From Gemmatimonadales bacterium (lineage in GTDB: Bacteria > Gemmatimonadota > Gemmatimonadetes > Gemmatimonadales > GWC2-71-9), in NCBI GenBank assembly GCA_030601605.1, contig JAUVTI010000003.1:1-35931 (forward strand): DNA of 35,931 nt. Reading direction: 5' to 3'. The notes beneath the pieces are model-generated. The model searched no databases. It was not told the origin of the DNA and was given only the letters and a program-made list of their open reading frames with translations. A program made the position numbers and the translations under genes. Every line of letters begins with the position of its first letter. The first letter of the stretch is position 1. This document shows positions 16,444-24,993 of this stretch, piece by piece.

Positions 16444-18930
16444 ATGGGCTTTGCGGGTGATTCGGAGCGGCGCATGACGCCGCAACTCAGCGACAACGCG
16501 GTCACGGTTCTCCGGCGCCGCTACCTGATCAAGAACGAGCAGGGCGAGGCAGACGAGCAGCCGGAGGATTTGTTCTGGCGCGTGGCCCGCACCATAGCGG
16601 CAGCCGATGCCACGTACGGCGCCAGCGCCGGCGCGGTGGAGGCCGTGGCGGAGACATTCTACGAGCTGATGGCCACCCGCGTGTGGATGCCCAACAGCCC
16701 GACCCTGATGAACGCCGGCCGCCCCCTCGGGCAGCTCTCCGCCTGCTTCGTGCTTCCCGTGGAGGACTCCCTCGCATCGGGTAAGGCGGGCATCTACGAC
16801 ACGCTGCGCAACATGGCGTTGGTGCACCAGTCGGGTGGGGGCACCGGGTTCGGGTTCTCGCGGCTGCGGCCCAGGAACGACATCGTGCGGTCCACGATGG
16901 GAGTGGCATCGGGGCCGGTGTCGTTCATGTCGCTTTACGACGCCTCCACCGACGTCGTGAAGCAGGGCGGCACCCGCCGCGGAGCCAACATGGGCATCCT
17001 GCGGGTGGACCACCCGGACATTCTCGAGTTCATCTCCTGCAAGGACGACACCAGCAAGATCACCAACTTCAACATCTCGGTGGCGGTCACCGACGCCTTC
17101 ATGAAGGCGGTGGAAGAGGGTGGGGAGTACGATCTCATTCACCCGCGGGGCGACAAGGTGGTCGGCCAGCTGGACGCGCGCGATGTGTTCGACAGGATCG
17201 TCCACGGCGCCTGGAAGACCGGCGAGCCGGGCGTGTTCTTCATCGACGAGGCCAACCGCTACAACCCGGTCCCGCACCTGGGCAGCTACGAGGCCACCAA
17301 TCCGTGTGGTGAGCAACCGCTGTTGCCGTACGACGTCTGCAATCTCGGCTCCGTCAACGTCGGGCTGTTCGTCAAGAACGGCGAGGTGGACTGGGACGGC
17401 CTGCGGCGCGCGGTGCACCTGTGCACGCACTTCCTCGACAACGTCATCGACGTGAACAAGTACCCGCTCTCCGAGATCACCGACCTGGCGAACCGCATCC
17501 GCCGCATCGGCCTCGGTATCATGGGTTGGGCCGACTTCCTGGTGCGGCTTGGTGTTCCCTACAACTCGGAGGACGCCACCGAGTGGGCGCACCGGCTGAT
17601 GAAGTTCGTGGACGAGGAATCCAAGGTAGAGAGCGAGCGTCTCGCGCAGGAGCGGGGCGTGTTCCCGGAGTGGGAGCGCAGCATCTGGGGGCCGGACGAG
17701 ACCTGCGCGCGTGACGCGCACGGGCAGCGTATCCGGCCGCTCAGGCGGCTGCGGCACTGCAATCTCACGACCGTGGCGCCCACCGGCACGAGCTCGATCA
17801 TTGCCGGGTGCTCCTCGGGCATCGAGCCGTTGTTTGCGGTGGCGTTCATGCGCAACCAGGCCGGCGTGCTGATGCCCGATGTCAACGAGGACTTCGTGGC
17901 GATCGCGAAGCGTGAGGGATGGTACTCGGAGGAGCTGGTCAAGCGCGTTGCCGAAGAGGGCCACATCGACTTCCCCGAGGTCCCGGAGCAGTGGCGCAAG
18001 GTGTTCATGACTGCGCACGACGTGACGCCCGCGTGGCACATCAGGATGCAGGCAGCGTTCCAGGACGCCACGGACAGCGCGATCAGCAAGACCTGCAATT
18101 TCCCGCATGCTGCCACTGAGAGCGACGTGCGCGAGATATATGAGCTCGCGTACGAGCTGCGCTGCAAGGGTGTGACGGTGTACCGTGACGGCAGCCGCGA
18201 GATGCAGGTCTTGTCGACCGGAAAGACCGCCAGGAAGGTGCAGGAGCAGGCCGGAGGCGAGAACGATGCTGCACGGATCGAGCTGGCCGAGCTCAAGGCG
18301 ACCATCGCCGAGCTCGAGGCCGAGTTGGACCTCACGCGGAAGAACCTGCACGAGGCGGAGGCAGAGAACCTGCAGCGGCGCGCCAAGCGGTCGCGGCCGG
18401 AGATGCTGCGCGGCACCACGCGGCGGCTCGAGACCCCTCTGGGTACGCTCTACGTCACCATCACCGAGGATGACCTGGGGCAGCCGTTCGAGATCTTCAT
18501 GAGCCTGGGCAAGGCCGGGGGAGCCCTGATGGCCGACGTGGAGGCGATGGGCCGGCTGATCTCTCTGGCGCTGCGCTCGGGGATCCCGATCTCCGGAGTC
18601 TACCGGCAGTTGCGTGGCATTTCGTCCGACCGTGCGGTCGGGCTCGGGCCGAGCAAGGTTCTGTCGGTCCCGGACGCCATCGGCATCGCGATCGAGCGGT
18701 GGATGCAGGAGAAGCAGGGAGTACAGCAGGACCTGCTGGACCGCGAGGTGAGCGACGTGACCGCCTCGGCGCAGCGCGGGCCGGTGGCCGGTCTGGAAGG
18801 AACGATGTTCGAGATCCACAACAACGACGCGCAACAGATGCCCGGGGCGTGCCCCGACTGCGGTTCGCAGCTGGAGTTCGCCGAGGGTTGCGTCAAGTGC
18901 CACGTGTGCGGCTACAGCGAGTGCGGCTGA
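16444..18930 (+). CDS. nrdJ: Adenosylcobalamin-dependent (class II) ribonucleoside-diphosphate reductase
   Basis: Makes deoxyribonucleotides from ribonucleotides using a B12-generated thiyl radical, independent of oxygen. The product (828 residues) has MPNSPTLMNAG, QLSACFVLPV (Cys101), the radical loop NPCGEQPL (Asn286, thiyl Cys288, Glu290) and VCNLGS (Cys299, the disulfide partner of Cys101), plus APTGTSSIIAG and SKTCNFP. A charged coiled-coil stretch lies at about 612-652, followed by a TSCPD-type domain (TPLGTLYVTITEDDLGQPFEIF) and a C-terminal zinc ribbon (CPDCG...CVKCHVCG). I chose ATG 16444 because AGGTGGGGA precedes it; ATG 16408 and TTG 16405 have no Shine-Dalgarno and overlap a possible -10 box (TAGCTT, 16400-16405). 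A strong terminator follows, so it is probably monocistronic. Confidence 0.95.
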   Translation: MGFAGDSERRMTPQLSDNAVTVLRRRYLIKNEQGEADEQPEDLFWRVARTIAAADATYGASAGAVEAVAETFYELMATRVWMPNSPTLMNAGRPLGQLSACFVLPVEDSLASGKAGIYDTLRNMALVHQSGGGTGFGFSRLRPRNDIVRSTMGVASGPVSFMSLYDASTDVVKQGGTRRGANMGILRVDHPDILEFISCKDDTSKITNFNISVAVTDAFMKAVEEGGEYDLIHPRGDKVVGQLDARDVFDRIVHGAWKTGEPGVFFIDEANRYNPVPHLGSYEATNPCGEQPLLPYDVCNLGSVNVGLFVKNGEVDWDGLRRAVHLCTHFLDNVIDVNKYPLSEITDLANRIRRIGLGIMGWADFLVRLGVPYNSEDATEWAHRLMKFVDEESKVESERLAQERGVFPEWERSIWGPDETCARDAHGQRIRPLRRLRHCNLTTVAPTGTSSIIAGCSSGIEPLFAVAFMRNQAGVLMPDVNEDFVAIAKREGWYSEELVKRVAEEGHIDFPEVPEQWRKVFMTAHDVTPAWHIRMQAAFQDATDSAISKTCNFPHAATESDVREIYELAYELRCKGVTVYRDGSREMQVLSTGKTARKVQEQAGGENDAARIELAELKATIAELEAELDLTRKNLHEAEAENLQRRAKRSRPEMLRGTTRRLETPLGTLYVTITEDDLGQPFEIFMSLGKAGGALMADVEAMGRLISLALRSGIPISGVYRQLRGISSDRAVGLGPSKVLSVPDAIGIAIERWMQEKQGVQQDLLDREVSDVTASAQRGPVAGLEGTMFEIHNNDAQQMPGACPDCGSQLEFAEGCVKCHVCGYSECG

Positions 18931-18970
18931 GGAAGCCGATCCGGCGAGACCGACGCGGGCGGATGGATGA

Positions 18971-19000
18971 GGGGGCGCGGGGACGCGCCCCCTTTTCGTT
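18971..19000 (+). terminator. Intrinsic terminator after nrdJ
   Basis: GGGGGCGCG (18971-18979), loop GGGA, CGCGCCCCC (18984-18992), then TTTTCGTT: a perfect 9-bp G+C stem followed by a short T-run, 40 bases after the nrdJ stop. It separates nrdJ from the DUF819 unit and is the clearest terminator in the window. Confidence 0.88.
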
Positions 19001-19013
19001 GTGGGAGCCCTGC

Positions 19014-19022
19014 TGGTATCTT
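19014..19022 (+). promoter_or_regulatory. Extended -10 promoter for the DUF819 three-gene unit
   Basis: TGGTATCTT: an extended -10 (TG, one base, TATCTT with 4 of 6 matches) at 19014-19022, just past the nrdJ terminator. No convincing -35 box is seen. The predicted start near 19029 leaves a leader of about 26 bases before ATG 19055. Confidence 0.4.
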
Positions 19023-19054
19023 GGTCGGGACACCAGCTCGGATCTGGATTCGAC

Positions 19055-19240
19055 ATGTTGACACGCCTCACCCGCTACGTTCACACTCTGCGCAGCGAGC
19101 GCCGCAGCCTCGGCTGGCGCGGACTCGTGCGCAAGCGCGGATGGGCGCTGGTTCTGCTGGTGGTGGCGTTCTATCTGGTTCGGGACCTCGTGCTCTATGT
19201 GGCGATCCCGCTGGCAGTGGTGATGGGCTTGTCGCGTTGA
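19055..19240 (+). CDS. Small single-pass membrane protein
   Basis: A 61-residue protein: a basic N-terminal half (RYVHTLRSERRSLGWRGLVRKRG) followed by one or two short hydrophobic segments (WALVLLVVAFYLV and LVLYVAIPLAVVMGL) with only RD between them. The ATG at 19055 is preceded by a poor GGA; longer in-frame starts run into the terminator and are unlikely. No family is recognised. It opens a unit with a zinc-ribbon gene 17 bases downstream and the DUF819 permease gene, so a role as a small membrane subunit or assembly factor is possible. The positive-inside rule would put the basic N-terminus in the cytoplasm. It is called a gene because of composition, operon position and the promoter before it. 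Confidence 0.6.
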   Translation: MLTRLTRYVHTLRSERRSLGWRGLVRKRGWALVLLVVAFYLVRDLVLYVAIPLAVVMGLSR

Positions 19241-19257
19241 TGGTGGGAGGAGCGATC

Positions 19258-19623
19258 ATGGCTGCGAAGAAGTGGGCGCGGGTGAAACGGTCTGGAGCCC
19301 ACGGGCTACGGCGGGGAGCGTGGTACCCGGTCGTGAACGACAAGAAGCCCGATCTCGTCTTCGTGGACGTCCACACGCGGAACGTGCCGGTATCGCGGGA
19401 GCTGGTCGAGCTCGCGCAAGGCGCGCCGGAGCGTTGGAGCGTCGTGATGTGGCAAGAGCAGGAGAATGGAGCGGGGCGCGCGAGCGACTCGGACTACGGC
19501 AAGATGTACGGGGTATGTCCCAACTGCCGCTCGCGGCAGAAGTTCTCTCCGCCGGGCGTGGCCGAGATGGAGTGCCCGGAGTGTGGAGGGAATTTCAAGG
19601 TGGATTGGGAGAACCCCTGTTGA
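19258..19623 (+). CDS. Small zinc-ribbon protein of unknown function
   Basis: A 121-residue soluble protein starting MAAKKWARVKRSGAHGLRRG. The N-terminal part is basic with beta-strand character (AWYPVVNDKKPDLVFVDVHTRNVPVSREL), and the C-terminal 35 residues form a zinc ribbon, CPNC...CPEC, ending in the short GNFKVDWENPC. The start is fixed by a strong GGAGGAG 5 bases before ATG 19258; the much longer open frame extending back to 18967 crosses the upstream gene and the terminator. Its stop overlaps the TTG start of the DUF819 gene (TTGA), so translation is coupled. I do not recognise the family. The ribbon suggests binding to nucleic acid or protein. Confidence 0.82.
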   Translation: MAAKKWARVKRSGAHGLRRGAWYPVVNDKKPDLVFVDVHTRNVPVSRELVELAQGAPERWSVVMWQEQENGAGRASDSDYGKMYGVCPNCRSRQKFSPPGVAEMECPECGGNFKVDWENPC

Positions 19624-20789
19624 ACTCTCAGCCAATATTCACCGACCTCGTCGGCGTGATGACCGTGATCATCATGATCCCGGTCTTTTTCTTGTGGCTG
19701 GAGCGGACCACCCGCTGGAAGGTCTTCGAGTTCCTGCCGGCGATCGTCTGGATCTTCATCGCGCCCATCATCCTGTCCAACCTCAACGTCATCCCGAGGT
19801 CGTCGTCCATTTACACGACGTTCCGGTCGTTCGCGGTGCCGATGTTCATCGTGCTCATGCTGCTGGACATCGACATCCGCCAGGCGATGCGCGTGGCGTG
19901 GCGGGGCGCTGCGGTGATGGTCATGGGGGCGTTCGGGATCGTAATCGGGGCCGTCGTCGCGTTCGCCATGTTCCGCAGCGGGATGCCCGAGGGCACGTGG
20001 ATGGGCTTCGGGGCCCTCGCCGGGAGCTGGATCGGCGGCACCGGCAACCTCGCGGCCGTGGCCGACAGCCTGAACACGCCGGGCGAGATGGTCGGGATGG
20101 TCGTCCTGGTGGACAACATCGTCTACGTGCTCTACTTCCCGCTCATCCTCACCTGCAAGCGCTGGGCGAAGCAGTTCAACCGGTTCACGGGTGTTTCCGA
20201 AGAGGCGGTCGCGCACTTCGGTGATGCGGCGAAGGAGGTCGAGAAGAAGACACACGAAGTGCACTTCCGCGACGCGCTCACGCTGCTGGGCTTTGGGTTC
20301 GCCGCCATTCTCGCCGCAACCCAGCTCGCGCGCCTCTTTCCCGAGATCCAGCCGGTGTTCACGGAGCGCACCTGGGCAATCCTGCTGGTGACCACGATCG
20401 GTATCGCGATGTCGGCCACAAAACTCAAGGACGTGCCGGGGACCGAGCCGATCTCGATGACCTTCGTCTACATCTATATGACGATGATGGGTGCCCAGGC
20501 GGACCTGAGGAGCCTGGGCGGCGCGCAGTGGTTCATCATCGCGGGCTTCATCTGCATCGCGGTCCACTTCGTGTTCATCATCGCCGGCGCCAAGCTGTTC
20601 CGCATCGACGTGAGCATGGCGGCGGTCGCGAGCGTCTCGTCGGTGGGCGGCGCGGCGTCGGCGCCCGTGGCCGCCGGCTTCCACCGTGAGGAGCTGGTTC
20701 CGATCTCCATCATGCTGGCATTGATCGGGTACGCGCTGGGGAACTACCTGGGAGTCGCGACGGCCTATCTGTGCCAGCTGCTGGTGTGA
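19620..20789 (+). CDS. DUF819 family (YjcL-like) multi-pass membrane protein
   Basis: A 389-residue integral membrane protein with about ten hydrophobic helices. It carries blocks typical of DUF819: the LDIDIRQAMR segment, GALAGSWIGGTGNLAAVADSL (a Gly-rich re-entrant-like stretch), DNIVYVLYFP, and the related second-half SVSSVGGAASAPVAAGFH, suggesting two inverted repeats like those of a secondary transporter. The substrate is not known for the family. The start is TTG at 19620 within the previous stop (TTGA), with GGGAG upstream; this yields MNSQPIFTDLVGVMTVI, and an internal ATG 13 codons later is the other option. A cytoplasmic loop (RWAKQFNRFTGVSEEAVAHF to KKTHEVHF) splits the halves. It is coupled to the zinc-ribbon gene. 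Confidence 0.88.
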   Translation: MNSQPIFTDLVGVMTVIIMIPVFFLWLERTTRWKVFEFLPAIVWIFIAPIILSNLNVIPRSSSIYTTFRSFAVPMFIVLMLLDIDIRQAMRVAWRGAAVMVMGAFGIVIGAVVAFAMFRSGMPEGTWMGFGALAGSWIGGTGNLAAVADSLNTPGEMVGMVVLVDNIVYVLYFPLILTCKRWAKQFNRFTGVSEEAVAHFGDAAKEVEKKTHEVHFRDALTLLGFGFAAILAATQLARLFPEIQPVFTERTWAILLVTTIGIAMSATKLKDVPGTEPISMTFVYIYMTMMGAQADLRSLGGAQWFIIAGFICIAVHFVFIIAGAKLFRIDVSMAAVASVSSVGGAASAPVAAGFHREELVPISIMLALIGYALGNYLGVATAYLCQLLV

Positions 20790-20795
20790 GAGAAC

Positions 20796-20841
20796 CGGGA
20801 AACGGGAAACGGGAAGCGGGAGGGGGGAAGGGGGAACGGGG
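20796..20841. repeat. Purine-rich intergenic element, copy 1
   Basis: Four tandem 7-mers (CGGGAAA, CGGGAAA, CGGGAAG, CGGGAGG; 20796-20823) run straight into GGGGAAGGGGGAA (20824-20836) and a final CGGGG. It begins 6 bases after the DUF819 stop. The same layout, including the identical 13-mer, recurs after trkH at 34534-34560. No stem can form from this copy alone, as the pyrimidine arm is absent. Confidence 0.7.
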
Positions 20842-20885
20842 ATGCGGCAGCGCGGCCGGCATCTCGCCGCTCCGGGTCTCTCGCC

Positions 20886-20891
20886 TATATT
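20886..20891 (+). promoter_or_regulatory. -10 box of ispG, probably leaderless
   Basis: TATATT (5 of 6 to TATAAT) lies 7 bases before the ispG ATG; the intervening TCGCCCC has no Shine-Dalgarno. Transcription is expected to start at or next to the A of ATG 20899. No recognisable -35 box is present at the usual distance. Confidence 0.5.
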
Positions 20892-20898
20892 TCGCCCC

Positions 20899-22131
20899 AT
20901 GTCTGAAGTCACCCGCCGCCACACCGTAACGACCTGGGTCGGGGATGTGCCCGTGGGGTCCTGCCACCCCATCGTGGTGCAGTCCATGACGAACACCGAC
21001 ACGGCCGACGTGGCCGCTACGGTGGAGCAGGTCGCTGCGCTCGCGCAGGCTGGGAGCGAGCTGGTGCGTGTAACGGTGAACAACGAGCCCGCCGCCCGGG
21101 CGGTGCCGGAGATCGTCAGGCAGCTGCGCGACCAGGGTGTCACCGTTCCCGTCATCGGCGACTTCCACTACAACGGGCACATCCTGCTGCCCAAGTACCC
21201 CGACATGGCGACGGCTCTCGCCAAATACCGCGTCAACCCTGGCAACGTGGGTGCCAGGCGGCGCGACGAGCACTTCAAGCGGATCCTCGAAGTGGCGGTC
21301 GCCAGCGACAAGCCGATCCGCATCGGCGTGAACTGGGGCTCGCTCGACCAGAACCTGCTGACGGAGTTGATGGACGAGAACGCCTTGCGCGACGAGCCGC
21401 TGGATGCGCGGGAGGTCACGCTCAACGCGATGGTGGAGAGCGCGATGCGCTCGGCTGCGTTCGCCGAAGAGGTCGGCCTGGCGCACGACCGCGTCATCCT
21501 CTCGGTCAAGATGTCGCAGGTGCAGGACTTGGTGGACGTCTACCGCAAGCTCGCCCCGCTGTCGGACCACCCGCTGCACCTGGGGCTCACCGAGGCCGGG
21601 ATGGGGGCTAAGGGGATCGTCGGGAGCGCAGCCGGCCTGGCGATACTCCTCCACGAAGGGATCGGCGACACGATCCGCGTCTCCCTCACTCCGGCCCCGG
21701 GAGGCGATCGCACCGAAGAGGTGCGCGTGGCGCAGCAGATCCTCCAGGCGATGGAGCTGAGGAGTTTCCTGCCGCAGGTTACGGCCTGTCCCGGCTGCGG
21801 CCGCACGACCAGCACGTTCTTCCAGGAGATGGCCGAGCAGATCCAGGACTACCTGCGCGAGCAGATGCCGGTATGGAAGCAGGCGCACCCCGGCGTGGAG
21901 GAGATGCGGGTCGCCGTGATGGGATGCGTGGTGAACGGGCCCGGCGAGTCCAAGCACGCCAATATCGGGATCTCGCTGCCCGGCACCTCCGAGGAGCCCA
22001 GGGCGCCGGTCTACGTGGACGGCAAGCTCGACGTGACGCTCAAGGGCGAGCGCATCGTCGAGGAGTTCCTGGAGATCCTCAACGGCTACGTGACACGCAC
22101 TTACTCCGCGCGGACCACCGCCCGGGAGTGA
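20899..22131 (+). CDS. ispG: 4-hydroxy-3-methylbut-2-en-1-yl diphosphate synthase (flavodoxin/ferredoxin) IspG
   Basis: Iron-sulfur enzyme of the MEP isoprenoid pathway that converts 2-C-methyl-D-erythritol 2,4-cyclodiphosphate to HMBDP in the cytoplasm. The 410-residue product has VPVGSCHPIVVQSMTNTDT, the DFHYNGH and KYRVNPGN barrel segments, IRIGVNWGSLD and LGLTEAG, and the [4Fe-4S] ligands CPGCGRT plus MGCVVNGPGE in the C-terminal domain. The length is normal for the bacterial two-domain form. ATG 20899 is chosen because the homologous N-terminus starts there and a TATATT -10 box lies 7 bases upstream; the open frame continues back to 20842 but would lie before the transcription start. No MEP-pathway neighbours are visible. 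Confidence 0.95.
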   Translation: MSEVTRRHTVTTWVGDVPVGSCHPIVVQSMTNTDTADVAATVEQVAALAQAGSELVRVTVNNEPAARAVPEIVRQLRDQGVTVPVIGDFHYNGHILLPKYPDMATALAKYRVNPGNVGARRRDEHFKRILEVAVASDKPIRIGVNWGSLDQNLLTELMDENALRDEPLDAREVTLNAMVESAMRSAAFAEEVGLAHDRVILSVKMSQVQDLVDVYRKLAPLSDHPLHLGLTEAGMGAKGIVGSAAGLAILLHEGIGDTIRVSLTPAPGGDRTEEVRVAQQILQAMELRSFLPQVTACPGCGRTTSTFFQEMAEQIQDYLREQMPVWKQAHPGVEEMRVAVMGCVVNGPGESKHANIGISLPGTSEEPRAPVYVDGKLDVTLKGERIVEEFLEILNGYVTRTYSARTTARE

Positions 22132-22215
22132 GGATTCGCAACCAGCGCGATCCCTCTGGTGTAGACACGGGTTGAACAACTCGGGGCAGGGCAGTCGTCA
22201 ATCGGGAGGAGACGG

Positions 22216-24993
22216 ATGCTGGGTGGGGGGACTCCAGGGCGGCGTGCGCTCACACTAGCTGGCTTTGCTCTCGTCCTTTGGCCCGCCGGCCTCGCTGCCC
22301 AGCTGGGCGGCGCGGTGGCCGGTACGGTAACGGACGCCGTGAGCGGAGCGCCGATCGCTGGCGCACAGGTGGAGGTTGGCCGCGGCCTGCACGGTGCGGT
22401 CACCGACGCCCAGGGCCGCTACCGCGTGCGGGAGATCCGCCCCGGCACCTATCGGGTTACGGTTCGCGCCGTGGGTTATCGGCCGCTGACGCAGGACAGC
22501 GTGCAGGTCGTCGGCGGCCGCTCGGTGATGCTCGACGTGCAGCTGGCCCCCGAAGCCGTGGAGCTGCCGGGCGTCGCGGTCGCGGGCAAGCCGGATCCGC
22601 TGCTCGATCCCCGCATGGCCGCCACCGTGCAGCAGGTCACCATGGCCGATCTGCGCGACCTCCCGCTCACCAGTCTGGAAGACGCCATAGCCATCAAGGC
22701 CGGAGTCGTGGAGGCCTCCTTCCGGGGTGGGCGTGTGGGGCAGGATGTGCTCGTCGTGGACGGCATGACCGTGAAGAACCAGCTGGACGCCGCCAACGGT
22801 CCCACCGGACTGGCCATTCCGCCGATCGCGATCCTGGAAGCAACGCTCGTGACCGACGGATTCTCCGCGCAGTACGGACAGGCCCTGTCCGGGATGGTGC
22901 TGGCGGCGACTCGGGAAGGCGGCGACCGACTCGAGGGCACGCTGGCCATCGAGACCGACCGTCCGCTGGGCCGCGGGTCGGACTACGGACTCGACCGGAT
23001 CGTGGCTGCGCTGGGCGGGCCGTTGTTCGGGGGGCTCAGGTTCTTCGCGGCGGTCGACGTCAGCGGACGGCTTGACCACGATCCGGTGAACGCCCCGTCC
23101 CCGGTGGACACGCTGGACCCGCGCAGCGAACAGCCGTGGGTGCTTCCCAACAACGCCGGGGAGCGCTACGACCTGTTCGGGAAGCTCACGATTCCGCTTG
23201 GAGCCCGGCAGACGCTGCGCGTGCAGGGCATTGCGTCCCAGGTGCAGCGGCAGCTGTTCGATCCCGTGCTCAAGTACGAGCCGGGGGGCGGTTCAGCGGA
23301 GCGCGTTACGGCCGGACATGCGATGGCGCACCTGCGGCACGCCTCCCGGCCGGACGCCGCGACGACCACGGTAATCGACCTCAGGGTCGCCTACTTCGAC
23401 AAGGAGGCGATCCGGGCGCCGCTCCTCGCTCCACCCGACTTCGCGTACGGCGCCCTCACCTTCCAGAGATGGGACTTCGCGGGTGAGGAGATCGCCAGCG
23501 CGCGTGACACTGCCCGGGCCCAGGGGCCGATCCCCGGCTTCCGGACGCCGCGCCTCGCCGAGCTCACTCCGTGGGGAGTGCCGGCGTTCTTCATGACCGA
23601 CTCGCCGCGCGGCGAGTTGGCATGGAATCGTTTCAGGGAGGGCCGCGCGCGGCTCGACGTCCTGTTCGGTCCCCACCGCAACACGGACATCCGCTTCGGC
23701 GGCGAGTACGTGAACCAGCGTGTCGAGACGTTCACGCGGCTGGAAGCGTACCGCCCGGTCGCGGTGGGGGCGCCCGCTCCGGTGACCTCCGAGTTCTCAC
23801 CGTTCCAGGCGGCCGGCTACACCGAATTCACTCAGCGGCTCAAGGACGTCGCGCTCACCGGAGGCCTGCGCGTGGACGCGTTCAACCCGCGCAGCGGGAT
23901 CGAGGTACGGGGATCGGGCACTGAGGTTGCGTGGAGCCCGCGGTTCGCCTTCTCGACGATGCTGCCGGGCGCGCTCGTGGTGGCCAACTGGGGGCACTTC
24001 GCGCAGCCGCCCGACTACCAGTACCTGACCGACGCCGCGTTCGACGACACGCTGCGCACGGGCCGGTTCCGTCAGGGGAACCCCGCGCTGGGGTTCGAGA
24101 GCGCCAGCCAGTTCCAGCTGCAGGTGCGGATGCGCCCCTCGGTAAACACGGGCTTGCGCATCAGCGTGTACGTGCGCCGGCTGGACGGACTCATCGCCTC
24201 GGTGCCACTGGGAGTGGATGTGGACAGCTCGGTTTTCGGGAACGCCGACTACGGCGACGTGCGCGGCGCGGAGTTCGCACTGGAGCGCGACTTCGTGGGC
24301 GGTTGGGGGGCGAGCCTCACGTACGTGCTGCAGAAGGCCCAGGCCACGGCCACGAATGCGACGGACTTCTACCGCCAGCTGAGGATCACGCCGACAGGGG
24401 ACACCGTCCTGCCCGGTGCGGTCACTTTCCCGCTCGACTACGACCGGCGCCACGCGCTCATCGCTACGGCGCGCGGCCGGATCCCGGAGAGCGTGGGTCC
24501 GATGCTGGGGGGATTCGAGGGCGGCATGGTGTTCCGCTGGGGGAGCGGGCTGCCGTACTCCCGAACGTCGATAGGCGGTGACTCCCTCATAGACCTGCCC
24601 AACTCGGAGCGGCTGCCGTCGCAGTGGGCCCTGGACCTCCTGATCCGAAGGGGCCTGCGAATCGGTGGGGCGCGGCTCGGATTCTACGTGGACGTACGCA
24701 ACGTGACCAATCGGCAGAACGTCGTGGCGGTGCGGCGCGAGTCGGGCACTCCCTGGGCCGGCGAGCCGCAGATCGAGGCGGCGGCCGAGGCTGCCTTCCA
24801 GGACAACGGCACGCCCATCCCCTACGAGTCGCCGCGCTACCGCAGGTTCGCTGACACGAACGGGGACGGATTGATCGCGGGCGAGGAGGAGCTCATGCCG
24901 CTGTACCGGGGGGCGGCGCGAGACTTCCTGCAGCCGATCTTCGCCTACGGAGCGCCCCGTCTGTTCCGGTTGGGCGTGGAGGTCTCGTTTTGA
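22216..24993 (+). CDS. TonB-dependent outer-membrane receptor with carboxypeptidase-regulatory-like domain
   Basis: A 925-residue outer-membrane beta-barrel protein for energised uptake. Signal peptide (ALTLAGFALVLWPAGLAAQ), then a CarboxypepD_reg-like Ig-fold domain (GAVAGTVTDAVSGAPIAGAQVEV, about 30-115), a plug domain (about 120-250: LTSLEDAIAIKAGVV, VLVVDGMTVKNQLDA, ATLVTDGFSAQYGQALSGMV) and a barrel ending in the usual terminal Phe (LFRLGVEVSF). An EF-hand-type calcium loop DTNGDGLIAGEE lies at about 880-891 near the last strands. The start ATG 22216 has GGAGGAG 4 bases upstream. The stop overlaps the TTG start of the lipoprotein gene (TTGA), as in receptor/surface-lipoprotein pairs. The substrate is unknown; the layout resembles the large receptor families of Gemmatimonadota and Bacteroidota. 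Confidence 0.93.
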   Translation: MLGGGTPGRRALTLAGFALVLWPAGLAAQLGGAVAGTVTDAVSGAPIAGAQVEVGRGLHGAVTDAQGRYRVREIRPGTYRVTVRAVGYRPLTQDSVQVVGGRSVMLDVQLAPEAVELPGVAVAGKPDPLLDPRMAATVQQVTMADLRDLPLTSLEDAIAIKAGVVEASFRGGRVGQDVLVVDGMTVKNQLDAANGPTGLAIPPIAILEATLVTDGFSAQYGQALSGMVLAATREGGDRLEGTLAIETDRPLGRGSDYGLDRIVAALGGPLFGGLRFFAAVDVSGRLDHDPVNAPSPVDTLDPRSEQPWVLPNNAGERYDLFGKLTIPLGARQTLRVQGIASQVQRQLFDPVLKYEPGGGSAERVTAGHAMAHLRHASRPDAATTTVIDLRVAYFDKEAIRAPLLAPPDFAYGALTFQRWDFAGEEIASARDTARAQGPIPGFRTPRLAELTPWGVPAFFMTDSPRGELAWNRFREGRARLDVLFGPHRNTDIRFGGEYVNQRVETFTRLEAYRPVAVGAPAPVTSEFSPFQAAGYTEFTQRLKDVALTGGLRVDAFNPRSGIEVRGSGTEVAWSPRFAFSTMLPGALVVANWGHFAQPPDYQYLTDAAFDDTLRTGRFRQGNPALGFESASQFQLQVRMRPSVNTGLRISVYVRRLDGLIASVPLGVDVDSSVFGNADYGDVRGAEFALERDFVGGWGASLTYVLQKAQATATNATDFYRQLRITPTGDTVLPGAVTFPLDYDRRHALIATARGRIPESVGPMLGGFEGGMVFRWGSGLPYSRTSIGGDSLIDLPNSERLPSQWALDLLIRRGLRIGGARLGFYVDVRNVTNRQNVVAVRRESGTPWAGEPQIEAAAEAAFQDNGTPIPYESPRYRRFADTNGDGLIAGEEELMPLYRGAARDFLQPIFAYGAPRLFRLGVEVSF

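Noticed and set aside
16399..19071. An 890-codon minus-strand open frame
   Set aside because: It is the antisense shadow of nrdJ, which has all catalytic residues on the plus strand.
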